Below, piece after piece: positions 39,777 through 48,119 of a stretch of 64,000 bases of DNA. Made by a program: the position numbers and the translations under genes. Origin of the DNA: Marinobacter pelagius (GTDB taxonomy: Bacteria; Pseudomonadota; Gammaproteobacteria; Pseudomonadales; Oleiphilaceae); the NCBI RefSeq assembly GCF_003315345.1, contig NZ_QNRO01000013.1, forward strand, positions 55,202-119,201, written 5' to 3'. Positions within the stretch are counted from its first letter, which is position 1. Every line of letters starts with the position of its first letter. The notes under the pieces are model-generated. The model saw only the letters and a program-made list of their open reading frames with translations, ran no database searches and had not been told where the DNA came from.

Positions 39777-40663
39777 GTACCTTCTGGAGCATCTGGATCA
39801 GCGTGATCGTGCTCGGTACTGTTTTTGGCTGTGCATGGCTTCTATGGGCAACCCGCAAGAGCCAGACCACTGACGTCGAAACAGACCGGACCATGGGCCA
39901 TTCCTTCGATGGCATTGAGGAATACGATAATCCGCTGCCGAAGTGGTGGTTCTATCTGTTCATGGCGACCTGTGTGTTTGCCCTGGGTTACCTGGCGCTG
40001 TATCCGGGCCTGGGCAACTACAAGGGCCTGCTGGGCTGGACTTCCACCAACCAGTGGGAAGCAGAGGTGGCTGCCGCCGAAGAGAAATACGGCGAAATCT
40101 ATGCCCAGTACGGCAACACCCCGGTGCCAGAACTGGCCACCAATGAGGACGCCCTGAAGATCGGCCAGCGTCTGTTCGCTAACAACTGCGCCGTCTGTCA
40201 CGGCTCGGCGGCCCGTGGACAGGTCGGCTTCCCCAACCTGACCGACGACGACTGGCTTTACGGCGGCACGCCTGATGCCATCCTGGCAACCCTGCACAAT
40301 GGCCGCATGGGTAACATGCCGGCCAAAGGCACCATGCCCAGCATGACCAACGAGCAGGTAGATCAGGTGGTAAACTACGTGCTGAGTTTCAGCGGTCGTG
40401 AAAAAGACGCCGAAGCAGCCAAAGCCGGTGCCCAGGTATTCCAGCAGGCATGCGTAGCCTGTCACGGACCCAACGCCAAAGGCAATCAGGCAATGGGCGC
40501 TCCCAACCTGACCGACAACACTTGGCTCTATGGTTCCACTTACGAGTGGATCAAGGAAACTGTCATGAACGGCCGCCAGAACCAGATGCCGGCTCAGGCC
40601 GGACGTCTGACCGAGGATCAGATCCAGATCCTGGCAGCTTACGTGTACAGCCTGTCCAACTGA
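39773..40663 (+). CDS. ccoP: cbb3 oxidase subunit III (di-haem cytochrome c)
   Basis: Accepts electrons from soluble cytochromes c. It has two N-terminal helices (residues about 4-26 and 55-76), then two cytochrome c domains with haem sites CAVCHGSAARGQ and CVACHGPNAKGNQ. Axial methionines are likely in GNMPAKGTMPSM and QNQMPAQAGRL. The 296-residue length is normal. It ends the structural operon; a terminator-like hairpin follows. Confidence 0.96.
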   Translation: MSTFWSIWISVIVLGTVFGCAWLLWATRKSQTTDVETDRTMGHSFDGIEEYDNPLPKWWFYLFMATCVFALGYLALYPGLGNYKGLLGWTSTNQWEAEVAAAEEKYGEIYAQYGNTPVPELATNEDALKIGQRLFANNCAVCHGSAARGQVGFPNLTDDDWLYGGTPDAILATLHNGRMGNMPAKGTMPSMTNEQVDQVVNYVLSFSGREKDAEAAKAGAQVFQQACVACHGPNAKGNQAMGAPNLTDNTWLYGSTYEWIKETVMNGRQNQMPAQAGRLTEDQIQILAAYVYSLSN

Positions 40664-40667
40664 GAAT

Positions 40668-40703
40668 GGTCCGGCCAGGGCCCTGCCCTGGTCCGGTCTT
40701 TTC
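40668..40703 (+). terminator. Terminator after ccoP
   Basis: The stem CCGGCCAGGG pairs with CCCTGGTCCGG (one bulged T) and leads into TCTTTTC. It separates ccoNOQP from ccoGHIS. A second, weaker stem TGCCC/GGGCA follows near 40,714. Confidence 0.7.
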
Positions 40704-40797
40704 AACCCTGTGTCTGCCCTCGCGGGCACAGGCTTGAGAAGATCAGCAGACCCTCCGAGGCCCGCTCCCCGCTTTTCCATTTCATCGGGAGGTTACG

Positions 40798-42228
40798 ATG
40801 AGCAGTGAGATTCCGGTCAAACAGGTTGACCCTTCGTCTGATTCCTCCAACAACAATAAAAAGCCCGAGACTGTCGAGCTCTACGCGAGCCGAAAGAAGA
40901 TCTATGTCAAAGAAGTGAAAGGCTTTTTCCAGCGTATCAGGAATGTGAGCCTGACCCTTCTGATGGGCATGTACTTCCTGTTCGTCTGGATCACCATCGA
41001 CGGCCAGCCGCTGATCCATTTCGACCTTCCGGCGCGGGAATTCCACCTCTATGGCATGACCTTCTATCCCAAGGATTTCATCCTGTTATCGGGCATGCTG
41101 ATCATCTGTGCCTATGGCCTGTTCTTTATCACCACCCTGTTCGGACGGGTCTGGTGTGGCTATACCTGTCCGCAAACGGTGTGGACCTTCATATTCATGT
41201 GGGTTGAAGAGCGGATCGAGGGCAGCCGCAACAAGCGGATGAAGCTGGACAAGGCACCGAATTCCGGTGTGAAAATTGCCAAAAAATCTGCCAAGCACGC
41301 AGTCTGGCTACTGATTGCTTTTGCAACTGGCCTCACGTTTGTCGGGTATTTCTATCCCATCCGGGAGTTGATCGCCGACATTTTCACCTTGCATGCCAAT
41401 GGCTGGGCCTACTTCTGGGTGGCCTTCTTCACCGTCGCCACCTACCTGAACGCTGGCTGGTTGCGCGAACAGGTATGCCTGTACATGTGCCCGTATGCGC
41501 GCTTCCAGTCGGTCATGTTCGACCCGAACACCAGGGTGGTTTCCTACGACCCTAACCGTGGCGAGCCCCGGGGCAGCCGCAAGAAGGGTGTTGACCCGAG
41601 CGAACTGGGCCTCGGTGACTGTATTGACTGCGGCCAGTGTGTCCAGGTCTGCCCCACCGGTATCGATATCCGGGATGGTCTCCAGTACGAGTGCATTGGC
41701 TGTGCCCTTTGCATTGACGCCTGCGACGAAGTCATGGAAAAAATGAACTATCCCAAGGGTCTGATCCGCTACACCACGGAGAACGAACTGGAGGGCAAGA
41801 CCTCCAAACTGCTTCGTCCCCGTACCTTTGGCTATGGCATCATGCTGGCACTGATGATTTCCGCGATTATTTTCACCATTGCGACCCGGGTTCCGGCCCA
41901 GATGGATGCCCTGCGGGACCGTGGCGCTTTGTACAGCTTTAACGGTCAGGGACGGATTGAGAACTCCTATACCCTGAAGATTGCCAACATGACCGAAGTG
42001 CCTCAGGTCTTCTCCATCTCCGTGAGTGGCCTTGAGGGCATCCAGATCCTGACCGACACCAGGGTAACCGTTGAAAGTGGCGAGAACCGTTCGGTACCGA
42101 CCGTCGTGGACGTTCCACCGGAATCCATCTCCGAATCCAACAACGAGATCCGGTTCCAGGCGGTTTCCGAGACAGATTCGTCACTGAAACTTGAAACTGA
42201 AAGCCGGTTTGTCGGTCCAACGCGCTGA
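40798..42228 (+). CDS. ccoG: CcoG, cbb3 oxidase copper-reductase/assembly protein
   Basis: Membrane iron-sulfur protein needed for cbb3 assembly; in Rhodobacter it acts as a cupric reductase. The 476-residue protein has about five membrane helices and a cytoplasmic ferredoxin domain with two 4Fe-4S clusters (CIDCGQCVQVCPTGIDIR and CIGCALCIDACDEV). CGYTCPQTVW and the CMCPYARFQSVMFD block are family hallmarks. The C-terminal Ig-like domain (about 390-476) faces the periplasm. Own SD GGGAGG. Confidence 0.95.
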   Translation: MSSEIPVKQVDPSSDSSNNNKKPETVELYASRKKIYVKEVKGFFQRIRNVSLTLLMGMYFLFVWITIDGQPLIHFDLPAREFHLYGMTFYPKDFILLSGMLIICAYGLFFITTLFGRVWCGYTCPQTVWTFIFMWVEERIEGSRNKRMKLDKAPNSGVKIAKKSAKHAVWLLIAFATGLTFVGYFYPIRELIADIFTLHANGWAYFWVAFFTVATYLNAGWLREQVCLYMCPYARFQSVMFDPNTRVVSYDPNRGEPRGSRKKGVDPSELGLGDCIDCGQCVQVCPTGIDIRDGLQYECIGCALCIDACDEVMEKMNYPKGLIRYTTENELEGKTSKLLRPRTFGYGIMLALMISAIIFTIATRVPAQMDALRDRGALYSFNGQGRIENSYTLKIANMTEVPQVFSISVSGLEGIQILTDTRVTVESGENRSVPTVVDVPPESISESNNEIRFQAVSETDSSLKLETESRFVGPTR

Positions 42229-42276
42229 TTTTTAAAATTGGCCCCGACACACCGGCTAGAAAAGAGATGAAGCATT

Positions 42277-42792
42277 ATGAGTGAACACGCTCCGGTCGCA
42301 CCCTGGTACCGCCAGCCCTGGTTCTGGTTCCTGACCATTTTTCCGCTGGCGGCCATTATCTGGTGCCTCGTCATGATTGTCGTTGCGAGCAATATGAAGG
42401 ACACCATGGTAACCGACGACTACTCCAAGGAAGGCCTTGCCATCAACCTTGACATTGCCCGCGACCAGCTGGCCTATGACATGGGCATGGTTGGTGAAGT
42501 GAACTTCGATAATCGTCAGGTCACCCTGAAGCTCAACACCGATAATGGCCCTGCCCAGTTCCCGTATGTGGTCCTGAACCTGTTCCATCCAACTCTGGCG
42601 GGCCGGGACCGTACCATCCAGTTCAGTAACGAGGGCGGCGGGTATTACTCCGGCACCATGAACCAGGACATCGAAGGCCGCTGGTATTACGACCTGAGAG
42701 GGCCGGATAACAAGTGGCGCCTGAAAGGTGAAGCCAAGCTGCCGGCGGAGGATGGCCTGACCATTCAGGCGGAAGAACCCGTCAAGGGGTGA
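42277..42792 (+). CDS. ccoH: CcoH/FixH, cbb3 assembly protein
   Basis: A 171-residue protein with one N-terminal membrane helix (WFWFLTIFPLAAIIWCLVMIVVA, read as adjoining parts), and a periplasmic FixH domain (DNGPAQFPYVVLNLFHPTLAGRD). FixH/CcoH interacts with CcoI and stabilises the oxidase. It overlaps ccoI by 4 bp (GTGA). It is found in the standard ccoG-ccoH-ccoI-ccoS order. Confidence 0.92.
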   Translation: MSEHAPVAPWYRQPWFWFLTIFPLAAIIWCLVMIVVASNMKDTMVTDDYSKEGLAINLDIARDQLAYDMGMVGEVNFDNRQVTLKLNTDNGPAQFPYVVLNLFHPTLAGRDRTIQFSNEGGGYYSGTMNQDIEGRWYYDLRGPDNKWRLKGEAKLPAEDGLTIQAEEPVKG

Positions 42793-45236
42793 GTGCTCTG
42801 GATTGTTTCCATTGCGGTGAACCCGCCGAGGGGAATCCGCCGATCACGCTGGAGCTTGAAGGCACTACAAGGCATTTCTGCTGTCAGGGCTGTAAGGCGG
42901 TTTGCGAGACTATCCATAATGAGGGTCTCACCGGCTTCTACGACTTCCGGACCGAACCGGCGGTAACGCCGAGGGAGCTGTCTGCCTCCGAGCTCACCCG
43001 TCTGCGCGAGCTGGACCATCCGCTGGTCCAGCAATCCTTTGTTTCGCCCGTCAAAAGTGGTCAGGAAGCGAACCTGTTGATTGGCGGTATCACCTGTGCC
43101 GCCTGTATCTGGCTGCTTGAAAATCACATGAAAAAGCAGCCGGGAGTGCAGATTTTCTCGGTCAACCACACCACCCAACGGGCACGGCTGGTTTGGTCCC
43201 AGGATCAGGCGAAGTTGAGTGACCTGCTGATCGCCATCCACCAGCTCGGTTACACGGCCCGCCCGTACCAGGCCGACGAGGTCGAGCAACAGTTAAAGGC
43301 GGAACACCGCTCGATGCTCATCCGGCTCGTGGTGGCGGGGATCGGTTCGTTCCAGAGCATGATGCTGGCGTTTCCGCTGTATTTTGAGCTGGTCAATGGC
43401 CTGTCACCAGACTTTGTCTCGTTTTTCCGCTGGTTCAGCCTGCTGGTGGCAACTCCCGTGGTTTTCTACAGTGCCCGCCCGTTCTTCCGCAATGCCCGTC
43501 GCGATATCCGGAGCCGGCACCTCACCATGGACGTTCCCGTCGCCATTGCCATCGGCCTGGCCTACGCGGCCAGTGCCTGGGTGACGGTGTTCGGAGGCGA
43601 TGAGGTCTATTTCGAATCGGTGTGCATGTTCACCTTCTTCCTGCTCCTTGGCCGCTACGTGGAAGTCCAGGCCCGCTACCGGGCCGGCCTGACCGGCAAT
43701 GCCCTGGCCGGATTCCAGCCGGCGGTTGCGGCGAGGGTGAACGGTGATCAAACCGATATAGTTCCGGCCCACGACATCCGGCCCGGCGACGTGGTCCGGG
43801 TAAGGCCTGGCGAAACCCTGCCTGTGGACGGAAGCATCGTGCGGGGCGAATCCACCCTGAACGAGGCGGCGTTGACCGGAGAATATCTGCCGGAGTCACG
43901 GGGGCCGGGCGACACGGTCCACGCCGGCAGCATCAATGGCGAGAACCCCCTGGATGTACTGGTGGAAAAATCGGGAGCCCAGACCCGGCTCTCCGGCATT
44001 CTGCGGGTCCTTGACCGGGTCCAGTCCGAGAAACCGCCGGTTGCCCGGATGGCGGACCGGATTGCTGGCAAGTTTGTGGGGCGCGTGCTGATCCTGGCCC
44101 CGCTGGTGTGGATCGGATGGTGGCTGGCCGGAGCAGACAACGCTTTCGATATCACACTCTCGGTGCTGGTGGTGACCTGCCCGTGCGCCCTGTCCCTGGC
44201 TACGCCAACCGCCATCACCGCAGCTACAATGCGCCTGCGAAAACTGGGATTCCTGCCGACCCGGGGCCACACCCTCGAATCCATGAATACCATCGACACG
44301 GTCGTCTTCGACAAGACCGGGACACTCACCCGGGGCGAACTGAGCCTGGTGGGACAGCAAAGCGTTGGCAGCCTTGATGACGATACCTGCCTGCGCCTTG
44401 CTGCGGGCCTGGAAAAGTTCTCCGAACACCCGATTGCCCGTGTCTTCCACGACCGCCCCGCTGCAGCCATGGAGCAGGTCCGGAACCACGTAGGCGGAGG
44501 CCTGACCGGGCAGCAAGGCGATCAAAGCTACGCCATCGGTCACCTGGACTTTGTGTCGGCACACACCGATGCACCCATGCCCGAGCAGGGTCAACACACC
44601 GGCATGGAAATCTGGCTGGCGTCCAAAGCCGAATGGCTGGCCTGTTTCCGACTCGATGATCAGCCCCGGGAGGATGCGTCCGAAACCATCCGGGCGCTGC
44701 AGGACCAGGGTATCCGCACCATTCTGCTCAGTGGTGACCGGAGCGGCCACGTGGCCCGTGTCGCCGAGGCGCTGGGTATCACCGAAGCCATCGGGCAGGC
44801 ATCGCCGGAACAGAAGCTCGAAGTTCTGGAGAAGCTCACCAGCGAAGGGCGCAAGGTGATGATGGTCGGTGACGGCCTGAACGACCTGCCCTCCATGGCA
44901 GGCGCCGGCCTCTCGGTGGCCATGGGGAGTGCCGCCGACCTGACCCAGCTGAAAGCGGATGCAGTACTTCTGAATGGCCAGCTCACGCAATTGGTGGAAG
45001 CGCTCAAGACCAGCCGGCAGACCCGCCGGGTCATCCGCCAGAACATGATCTGGGCCCTGGCTTACAACCTGTGCGCCCTGCCCCTGGCTGCGGCGGGCCT
45101 GGTACCACCCTGGCTTGCAGCCATCGGCATGTCCGCCAGCTCATTGATTGTGGTGCTCAACGCGCTCAGACTGGGCGCCAACCCCAGACAAGCTCCGGCG
45201 GAACCAACACCGGTTGGTACTCAGGCGCTGTCCTGA
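42789..45236 (+). CDS. ccoI: CcoI, Cu-exporting P1B-type ATPase for cbb3 assembly
   Basis: Copper-transporting ATPase supplying CuB of CcoN. The 815-residue protein starts with GTG and shows an N-terminal cysteine cluster (CFHCGEP; FCCQGCKAV), a heavy-metal domain (GGITCAACIWLLE), eight membrane helices with the CPC motif (VVTCPCALSLATP), the phosphorylation site DKTGTLTRGE, the HP motif SEHPIARVF, and the hinge MVGDGLNDLPSMAGAGLS. It matches FixI/CcoI and not general CopA by the N-terminal cysteines and its place beside ccoH and ccoS. Confidence 0.95.
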   Translation: MSALDCFHCGEPAEGNPPITLELEGTTRHFCCQGCKAVCETIHNEGLTGFYDFRTEPAVTPRELSASELTRLRELDHPLVQQSFVSPVKSGQEANLLIGGITCAACIWLLENHMKKQPGVQIFSVNHTTQRARLVWSQDQAKLSDLLIAIHQLGYTARPYQADEVEQQLKAEHRSMLIRLVVAGIGSFQSMMLAFPLYFELVNGLSPDFVSFFRWFSLLVATPVVFYSARPFFRNARRDIRSRHLTMDVPVAIAIGLAYAASAWVTVFGGDEVYFESVCMFTFFLLLGRYVEVQARYRAGLTGNALAGFQPAVAARVNGDQTDIVPAHDIRPGDVVRVRPGETLPVDGSIVRGESTLNEAALTGEYLPESRGPGDTVHAGSINGENPLDVLVEKSGAQTRLSGILRVLDRVQSEKPPVARMADRIAGKFVGRVLILAPLVWIGWWLAGADNAFDITLSVLVVTCPCALSLATPTAITAATMRLRKLGFLPTRGHTLESMNTIDTVVFDKTGTLTRGELSLVGQQSVGSLDDDTCLRLAAGLEKFSEHPIARVFHDRPAAAMEQVRNHVGGGLTGQQGDQSYAIGHLDFVSAHTDAPMPEQGQHTGMEIWLASKAEWLACFRLDDQPREDASETIRALQDQGIRTILLSGDRSGHVARVAEALGITEAIGQASPEQKLEVLEKLTSEGRKVMMVGDGLNDLPSMAGAGLSVAMGSAADLTQLKADAVLLNGQLTQLVEALKTSRQTRRVIRQNMIWALAYNLCALPLAAAGLVPPWLAAIGMSASSLIVVLNALRLGANPRQAPAEPTPVGTQALS

Positions 45237-45273
45237 TAACGTAAAAGCCGAACTTCACGATGAGGTAAGTACC

Positions 45274-45522
45274 GTGCAAATTGTAATGGTCCTCGTACCA
45301 TTGATGCTTATTCTGGTTGCCGTGGGGATTGCCCTGTTTGTCTGGGCGGTCAAGAACGGCCAGTATGACGACGTGGAAGGCCCGGCCCATCGCATCCTCT
45401 ATGATGATGACAAGGACATGATTCCCCGGGAAGCCAGAACCGACAAACCTGCACAGGAAGAAGGTAAATCCGGGCAGAGCACCGGGGAGGAAGACCGGGA
45501 CAGCGCCGGACCGAAGAGCTGA
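45274..45522 (+). CDS. ccoS: CcoS, cbb3 oxidase maturation protein
   Basis: A small protein with one membrane helix (VMVLVPLMLILVAVGIALFVW) followed by the CcoS signature KNGQYDDVEGPAHRILYDDD and an acidic tail of about 35 residues. CcoS is needed for cofactor insertion. GTG at 45274 is chosen because TGAGGT lies 7 nt upstream; an ATG four codons later is possible. The tail is longer than in many CcoS. The stop overlaps the next start by one base. Confidence 0.92.
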   Translation: MQIVMVLVPLMLILVAVGIALFVWAVKNGQYDDVEGPAHRILYDDDKDMIPREARTDKPAQEEGKSGQSTGEEDRDSAGPKS

Positions 45523-46196
45523 TGGCAGCAGACCTTTACCTGAGTTATCCCAGCGCTTTTCTCATCGGTCTGCTTGGCAGTACCCATTGCCTGGGCATGT
45601 GTGGCGGGATCAGCGCCTCCCTGTCCATGGCCCTGCCGGTCGGGCGGGGATTCCGCCTTCGCCAGTCACTGATGCTGCTGGCCTTCAATTTCGGAAGAAT
45701 CGGCAGCTACACCCTGATTGCCACATTGATCGCGGTGCTCAGTACCGGCGCCGCCAGCCAGTGGGCCTCGGCAGGGATGGTGTTGCGGACTATCGCGGGA
45801 TTGCTGCTGATTTTCATGGGCCTGTCCATGGGCCAGTGGTGGCAGGGAATCCGCTATGTGGAGAAGATTGGCGCCCCGGTCTGGCAGAAACTCTCTCCGC
45901 TGACCCGCCGACTGATGCCAATCCACCATCCCGCACAGGCACTGGCACTGGGCGCACTCTGGGGCTGGCTACCCTGTGGCCTGGTCTACAGCACCCTGGG
46001 ATGGGCTGCGCTACAGCCTACGGTTACATCGGCCGCTCTGACCATGTTCTTCTTTGGCCTCGGCACCCTGCCGTCCATGCTGGCAACCGGTTATGCCGCC
46101 AGCTGGGTGCGCGGACTGCAAAAGCACCAGGCGGTCCGGAAGGCCAGTGGTGCCCTGCTCATCCTGTTCGGAATCTGGACCCTGCCCCTGTTCTGA
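45522..46196 (+). CDS. TauE/SafE-like membrane protein of the cco locus
   Basis: A 224-residue polytopic protein, about six membrane helices, annotated in relatives as sulfite exporter TauE/SafE family or DsbD-like. The N-terminal LIGLLGSTHCLGMCGGISASL carries two cysteines typical of this subgroup, which is regularly found after ccoS. GALWGWLPCGLVYSTLGWAALQ has a further cysteine. A role in copper or thiol delivery for cbb3 assembly is likely but inferred from position. Translationally coupled to ccoS (TGATG). Confidence 0.83.
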   Translation: MAADLYLSYPSAFLIGLLGSTHCLGMCGGISASLSMALPVGRGFRLRQSLMLLAFNFGRIGSYTLIATLIAVLSTGAASQWASAGMVLRTIAGLLLIFMGLSMGQWWQGIRYVEKIGAPVWQKLSPLTRRLMPIHHPAQALALGALWGWLPCGLVYSTLGWAALQPTVTSAALTMFFFGLGTLPSMLATGYAASWVRGLQKHQAVRKASGALLILFGIWTLPLF

Positions 46197-46209
46197 TCAG
46201 AAAGGCGCC

Positions 46210-46953
46210 CTAGATATTCAGCACATCCAGCCGACCGAAATCCGGGCTTGCCTCCGGCTCCGCGGACTGAACCACCGCCTGGCGCTTGCCGCCAAGGCGT
46301 TTGCCTTCCTTGAAGTCATACAGGTTCGGGTCGGCCAGATGGGACGGCTCAACATTGCACAGGGCCCGGAACATGGTTTCCAGCCGGCCCGGATGCTGCT
46401 TGTCCCAGGTCTGGAACATGTCCTTGATCACCTGGCGCTGCAGGTTCTCCTGGGAGCCACACAGGTTGCACGGGATGATGGGGAATTCGCGCAGGGCCGC
46501 ATAACGGGCAATGTCCTTTTCGCGAGCGTAGGCCAGCGGACGGATCACGGTGTTGCGGCCATCATCACTGTGCAATACCGGCGGCATGGACTTGAGCTTG
46601 CCGCCGTAGAACATGTTCAGGAACAGGGTCTCGAGCATGTCGTCCCGATGATGGCCGAGGGCAATCTTGGTAACCCCGTGCTCTTCGGCAAAATTGTAGA
46701 GAATGCCCCGACGCAGGCGCGAACACAGGCCGCAGGTGGTCTTACCCTCAGGCACCTTGTCCTTGACGATGCTGTAGGTATCCTTCTCGATGATGTGGTA
46801 TTCGATTCCCAGTGAAGCAAGATATTCCGGCAATACTTCCTCGGGAAACCCGGGCTGCTTCTGATCCAGGTTGACCGCAATCAGCTCGAAGGAGACCGGT
46901 GCGCTTTTCTGCAGGTTGAGCAGGATGTCCAGCATGGCGTAGGAATCTTTTCC
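46210..46953 (-). pseudogene. ttcA: ttcA, 5' part removed by island insertion
   Basis: tRNA C32 2-thiocytidine synthetase, cut at its 5' end. The remaining frame is intact and close to E. coli Ttc[17 protein letters not shown], the cluster cysteines in [33 protein letters not shown] and [16 protein letters not shown]. Homology starts at 46953 with the codons for [11 protein letters not shown], the second half of the PP-loop SGGKDS. Immediately upstream is an in-frame TAA, then AT-rich foreign DNA. About 50 residues including the first Ser-Gly of the ATP loop are lost. An ORF from the ATG at 46935 exists, but it lacks the ATP site and should be inactive. Confidence 0.9.
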
Positions 46954-47227
46954 TTATATTTGATACCTGAACACTTCATGAGTGAGTGATCAAGCTATAT
47001 TCTCAATAAATACAGATACTTATAATACTCATAACTGTTTGAAACCTTACAATATCCCTTTAAAATGTAAATATTTCCCAAAATCCGCTTAAATTTTTCC
47101 CAATTAGTGAGGCTTGAAGCTTTACAAAAATACGGATTCTACCCCAGCATTACTGAGCATGAAGTGGGAAGACAGTTGCGGGCAGGGTCCGACCAACAAT
47201 ACACGCATAAAACCATAAAAATGGCTT
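46954..47227. other. AT-rich left end of island, non-coding
   Basis: A 274-bp AT-rich stretch between the broken ttcA and the regulator gene. Its composition differs sharply from the chromosome on the left. This is where one attachment site of the inserted element should lie; the other is outside the window, so the core repeat cannot be defined. No gene is visible. Confidence 0.7.
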
Positions 47228-47452
47228 CTACAGCTGATTAAGGTCGGTTATCAGGTCCTTTGGCGAGCAGTCAAGTAACCTAGCGAATACATAAATTTTT
47301 TCAAGTGTAATGTTGACCTCCCCTCTCTCGATCTTGCCAACATAACTTCTATCTATCCCCGCATCGTGCGCTAAGCGTTCTTGGGAAAACCCTTTTGATT
47401 TTCGAATTGTTCGAAGATTCCGCCCGAAAGCTTCACAAACAAGAGAACCCAT
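47228..47452 (-). CDS. XRE regulator resembling restriction-modification C proteins
   Basis: A 74-residue helix-turn-helix protein covering one XRE domain: FGRNLRTIRKSKGFSQERLA, then HDAGIDRSYVGKIERGEVN and TLEKIYVFARLLDCSPKDLI. Size and the sequence GIDRSYVGKIERGE are typical of controller (C) proteins that time expression of restriction-modification systems. No methyltransferase or restriction enzyme is adjacent. The divergent neighbour encodes a winged-helix protein followed by a helicase, so it probably controls that pair and itself from the 115-bp spacer. Confidence 0.85.
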   Translation of the reverse strand: MGSLVCEAFGRNLRTIRKSKGFSQERLAHDAGIDRSYVGKIERGEVNITLEKIYVFARLLDCSPKDLITDLNQL

Positions 47453-47567
47453 TTCTTACCCTCATAAAGAGCAAGACTATGGTTTCTTGAGGCATATGAA
47501 GCCACGGCATATACTACCCATTTTTGGGAGTCGACCAAATCGACGCACAGACCAATTGGGCCTTCGA

Positions 47568-48119
47568 ATGGACAAGTTTCAGTCACTGCAAGTCGACAAG
47601 ACGCTAATCGAGCTGTTGCAAAAACAAGCAGGCAACCCTTTCTCTACTACCGCAATTCGAGATCTCTACGTTCTTGAAATTCCGGAAGGTCAGCAACCGG
47701 GACGCAATCAACTCCGCAAGCATATCTATAGAGAGCTACTGCGACTTGAATCGGCCAAGGTGATCGAACGGCACGGTAGATCGACCGGCCGTGGGTGTAA
47801 ATTCATCTTCAACCCAGAGCTTTCAGGTGTTGAGCTCGAGACTAAACCCTCTCCGTTTGTAGCCATTGATTCTCATGATGAGTCGCCGATGGATGTTAAA
47901 ACACAGCGTGCGCTGCAAGAGGAGCTCTCCCAAAGGAGAATCGAACTTGTCGCTAGCATTGGGGAAGCGGAGGAATATCAGCGTCTTTATAACAAATATC
48001 CCGCGCTTCGCGGTGCCGTGAAGGAGCAATATCTGGAGTCCCGAGAGAAGAGTACAAAACTCTTGGGTCAATTGCGTGCTGTCGAGTCCGTGATCGCAAA
48101 AATTGGCTTTCCGTCATGA
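47568..48119 (+). CDS. Predicted winged-helix/coiled-coil protein, helicase partner
   Basis: A 183-residue protein of no named family. Residues about 20-80 (FSTTAIRDLYVLEIPEGQQ; LRKHIYRELLRLESAKVIERHG; GRGCKFIFNP) look like a winged helix with a final beta wing. Residues about 115-175 are charged and helical, probably a coiled coil (EELSQRRIELVASIGEAEEYQRL in parts). The frame is open back to 47487, but ATG at 47568 begins the plausible domain. The stop overlaps the helicase ATG by 4 bp, so the two are made together and likely act together. Confidence 0.7.
   Translation: MDKFQSLQVDKTLIELLQKQAGNPFSTTAIRDLYVLEIPEGQQPGRNQLRKHIYRELLRLESAKVIERHGRSTGRGCKFIFNPELSGVELETKPSPFVAIDSHDESPMDVKTQRALQEELSQRRIELVASIGEAEEYQRLYNKYPALRGAVKEQYLESREKSTKLLGQLRAVESVIAKIGFPS

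Noticed and set aside
46210..46935. Treating the ttcA fragment as an intact 241-residue gene
   Set aside because: The protein would start after the ATP-binding PP-loop, and the preceding codons GKDSYA are visibly part of the old gene.
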